NCBI GenBank assembly: GCA_949289305.1
Contig: CASENB010000018.1
Span: 1 to 64,000 of the forward strand
Reading direction: 5' to 3'
From: an uncultured Spirochaetales bacterium
GTDB lineage: Bacteria; Spirochaetota; Spirochaetia; Sphaerochaetales; Sphaerochaetaceae
Length of the DNA stretch: 64,000 nucleotides
Shown here: piece after piece, positions 61,982 through 64,000 of the stretch
Numbering within the stretch: position 1 is the first letter of the stretch
Layout: the number at the start of each line of letters is the position of its first letter
Translations under genes and position numbers: made by a program
The notes under the pieces: generated by a model
What the model saw: only the letters and a program-made list of their open reading frames with translations
What the model was told of the DNA's origin: nothing
Database searches by the model: none

Positions 61982-62766
61982 TGAAAAAACTTATTAAATT
62001 ATTATCAATTTTACTTATAGCAACATTGGTTTTATCTTCTTGCTCTAAAGAGGAGGAAGAGACCACTCTTCTTGATACTGTAAAGTCAAGAGGGCAGCTT
62101 TATATTGGAACCGAGGGGACATGGTCTCCATGGACGTTCCATGATGATGGCGGCGCATTAGTCGGTTTCGATGTCGAGGTTGCAACTAGGATTGCAGAGA
62201 TCATGGGGCTTGAGCCGGTGTTCTATGAAAGCGAATGGGACGGTCTTTTCGCCGGATTGAATTCTGCACGTTATGACATTGTTGCTAATGGCGTTGAAGT
62301 TACAGATGAAAGAGCGGAAGCTTATGACTTTTCAAATCCATATGCCTATATAAACACTGTAATCGTCGTTAGAAAGGACAACAATGACATAAACAGTTTT
62401 GAAGATCTTGACGGAAAGAGCACGGCAAATACACTCTCTTCAACATATTCGCTATTGGCAGAGAGCTATGGAGCTAACGCAGTAGGAGTCGATTCTCTTG
62501 CTGATACTATTCTTTTAGTCGAACAGGGAAGGGTGGATGCAACGCTGAATGCAGATGTTTCCATCTATGATTATCTAAGGGTTCATCCCGATGCTAATTT
62601 AAAGATTGTTGCTGAGACTGAAAACCCATCTATCGTATCAATTCCGGTAAGAAAGGGAGAAGAAGACTTCTTAGCTGAGATAAATGCTGCGATCAAAGAA
62701 CTTAGAGATAACGGAGAGCTCAGTGAGATTTCTATTAAATACTTTGGTTCTGATATCACGAATTGA
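61981..62766 (+). CDS. Amino-acid ABC transporter substrate-binding lipoprotein
   Basis: A 261-aa family 3 solute-binding protein. LVLSSCSKEEEE is a lipobox with Cys21 as the lipidated residue, so it is anchored to the membrane surface, unlike the two other binding proteins of the window. LYIGTEGTWSPWTFHDDGGALVGFDVEVATRIAEIMGL and YDFSNPYAYINTVIVVRKD are typical. It overlaps the permease stop (TAATG). A bidirectional terminator follows. Confidence 0.94.
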   Translation: MKKLIKLLSILLIATLVLSSCSKEEEETTLLDTVKSRGQLYIGTEGTWSPWTFHDDGGALVGFDVEVATRIAEIMGLEPVFYESEWDGLFAGLNSARYDIVANGVEVTDERAEAYDFSNPYAYINTVIVVRKDNNDINSFEDLDGKSTANTLSSTYSLLAESYGANAVGVDSLADTILLVEQGRVDATLNADVSIYDYLRVHPDANLKIVAETENPSIVSIPVRKGEEDFLAEINAAIKELRDNGELSEISIKYFGSDITN

Positions 62767-62795
62767 CATCTTGCCAAAAATCATTTCTTAACCTC

Positions 62796-62837
62796 AAAAG
62801 AGGAGCTAAACCTTAAATCGTGAGCTCCTCTTTTTTT
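62796..62837. terminator. Bidirectional terminator
   Basis: AAAAGAGGAGCT (62796-62807) pairs with AGCTCCTCTTTT (62823-62834), flanked by A and T runs, between the binding protein and the convergent esterase. Confidence 0.85.
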
Positions 62838-63900
62838 ACTCTGTTTTTGGCTTCTGCTCTTTTTCGTCTTTAATTTCAAGAGGACTATGATGCAGTTTCG
62901 TCTCTCTTTTCAGACAGTCCTCGCAGATGAACTGTACGTTCTTAAGCGTTCTGCCAGAAACAAACTGTCTTATAGCGCATTCTCCTTCTTTCCTGCCCTC
63001 TGCATGACGATACATCATGAAACCATGAAACGCATTAGGAGCAGTAAATGCCTTGACTGGCGTTTCAGCCTTTTCTAGTTCCATCGCATAAAGAAGCCCG
63101 TCGTCTAAGAGAGGATCAATTTCTGCTGTGATTATAAGGGCAGGAGCAAGCCTTGTCTTATCCTGAGAAAGAAGAGGGGAGAACGCGGGGGACAGAATGT
63201 CTTTTGGTTCTCTCTGATAGTTTTCTATATAGTAGCTCAGGCGCTTTGCGTTGAGCATCGGAGTATCCTTCCTTTCTTCTAGTGATAAAGTTCTCAGCCT
63301 TCCGTCCGTTATCGGATAGAGAAGAATCTGTCCGGCAAGCGACGGACCTTTTCGATCTCGTGCAAGAATTGCAACGACAGCAGCAAGATTTCCTCCCGCG
63401 CTGTCTCCCGCAACAAAGATTCTGTCAGGATCTATCTTCCAGTACTTTGTTCCTTCTGCAGCCCATAGCAGTGCATCGTAACAATCTTCTACGGGAACAG
63501 GAAATTTGAATTTGGGCGATAATCTGTAATCGATGCTTAGTATGCAAGCTCCAGTCACATCAGCCAGATGGGACAGATACGCCTCATAAAATTCCATGTT
63601 TCCAAATGTCCATCCTCCGCCATGGTAATAGACTATTAGTGGAGAAAGTCCTGTGGGTGTCAGCTTAGGATTTGAAAAATAATATCCCGTGATCACTCCT
63701 GAGGATACTGGAATTATATATGAGCTTGTTATTATATTCTTGGCCCTCTTTGGAAGGATGCTTAGAATCCTTCTGTTCAGGCTCTTGTTATTTATATCTT
63801 CTATTTCTTCAACAGAAGGTCGATCTTCTGAGCGGATGAAAAGTTCGTCAGAGACTTCCACGATTTTTCTCATCCTTCTAGAAAGCTTATATTCTGTCAT
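62836..63900 (-). CDS. HSL-type alpha/beta hydrolase (esterase)
   Basis: A 354-aa hormone-sensitive-lipase-family esterase. VYYHGGGWTFGN is the oxyanion-hole motif, VAGDSAGGNLAA carries the nucleophilic Ser, ITAEIDPLLDDG the Asp and AFHGFMMY the His. The last 40 residues add a CEDCLKRET segment and a charged tail. The start is uncertain: the frame continues to 63993 and possibly past the window edge, but TTGCAA (63932-63937) and TAAAAT (minus, 63908-63913) lie just before the ATG at 63900, which favours a leaderless start there. The substrate is unknown. Confidence 0.85.
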   Translation of the reverse strand: MTEYKLSRRMRKIVEVSDELFIRSEDRPSVEEIEDINNKSLNRRILSILPKRAKNIITSSYIIPVSSGVITGYYFSNPKLTPTGLSPLIVYYHGGGWTFGNMEFYEAYLSHLADVTGACILSIDYRLSPKFKFPVPVEDCYDALLWAAEGTKYWKIDPDRIFVAGDSAGGNLAAVVAILARDRKGPSLAGQILLYPITDGRLRTLSLEERKDTPMLNAKRLSYYIENYQREPKDILSPAFSPLLSQDKTRLAPALIITAEIDPLLDDGLLYAMELEKAETPVKAFTAPNAFHGFMMYRHAEGRKEGECAIRQFVSGRTLKNVQFICEDCLKRETKLHHSPLEIKDEKEQKPKTE

Positions 63901-64000
63901 AATTAAGATTTTAGTTAATGTATTCCACTCTTTGCAACTAAAAGAGATGATAATAGGTGTTTTTTCGTCCATTTTTAATACAAGTTTCTTCAAAATTCTT

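Noticed and set aside
1..64000. tRNA or rRNA genes
   Set aside because: No cloverleaf-like or rRNA-like stretch was noticed; a tRNA scan would be decisive.

Overview
The window looks like a chromosome segment of a host-associated spirochaete, probably near Sphaerochaetaceae/Treponemataceae. I infer this from the AFAGGSGES-type start of the mature sugar-binding protein, the BMP-family nucleoside ABC operon, moderate AT richness and a gut-like hexuronate diet; no rRNA or tRNA is present to confirm it.

Left edge (1-3.3 kb): mobile DNA. It holds a divergent IS605-type tnpA/tnpB pair (tnpA cut by the window edge), an IS4-family transposase with a full DDE/YREK signature, and a short relic of a second IS605 right end. 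Then 3.3-9.7 kb: a SinI-like nuclease, a membrane M28-type peptidase, a three-gene minus-strand group (NUDIX, aldo/keto reductase, YigZ), and deoC overlapping a long thymidine-kinase-like gene.

Hexuronate region (9.7-28.4 kb): eda (fused to a VOC domain) diverges from kdgK; a CoA-disulfide-reductase/rhodanese gene is followed by a broken group II intron; an ABC sugar importer leads into beta-glucuronidase, DUF2264 and GH88 genes; on the minus strand uxaB-uxaA-uxaC-iclR form an operon. A near-palindrome TGRAACA-N-TGTTYCA-like site lies in the eda/kdgK divergent region and again over the uxaB promoter, so one IclR regulator probably controls both. Together these genes import and cleave uronides and carry them through KDG and KDPG.

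28.5-36.6 kb: a GNAT gene, a DUF4143 ATPase with four upstream repeats at an exact 22-bp period, and a nucleoside operon (binding protein, ATPase, two permeases, purine nucleoside phosphorylase) that connects functionally to deoC.

Defence-like island (36.6-51.9 kb): two tandem type I toxin-antitoxin-like loci (tiny hydrophobic ORFs with convergent antisense RNAs) precede helicase, DUF4391, mod1, mod2 and res. The two type III methyltransferase genes are paralogues with different central target-recognition regions. Each carries a nine-base homopolymer (C9, G9) early in its reading frame and each is out of frame as sequenced: a doubly phase-variable type III restriction-modification system. An AlbA_2/ATPase regulator and a second DUF4143 ATPase follow.

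52-64 kb: a phosphoesterase/ParB-like pair, flavodoxin, GntR plus orphan ABC ATPase, a CAT/E2-like protein, an argCJBD operon behind two ARG-box-like sites, an amino-acid ABC permease and binding protein, and an HSL-type esterase. Many monocistronic genes here have no Shine-Dalgarno and a -10 box 6-8 nt before the ATG, suggesting leaderless transcripts.
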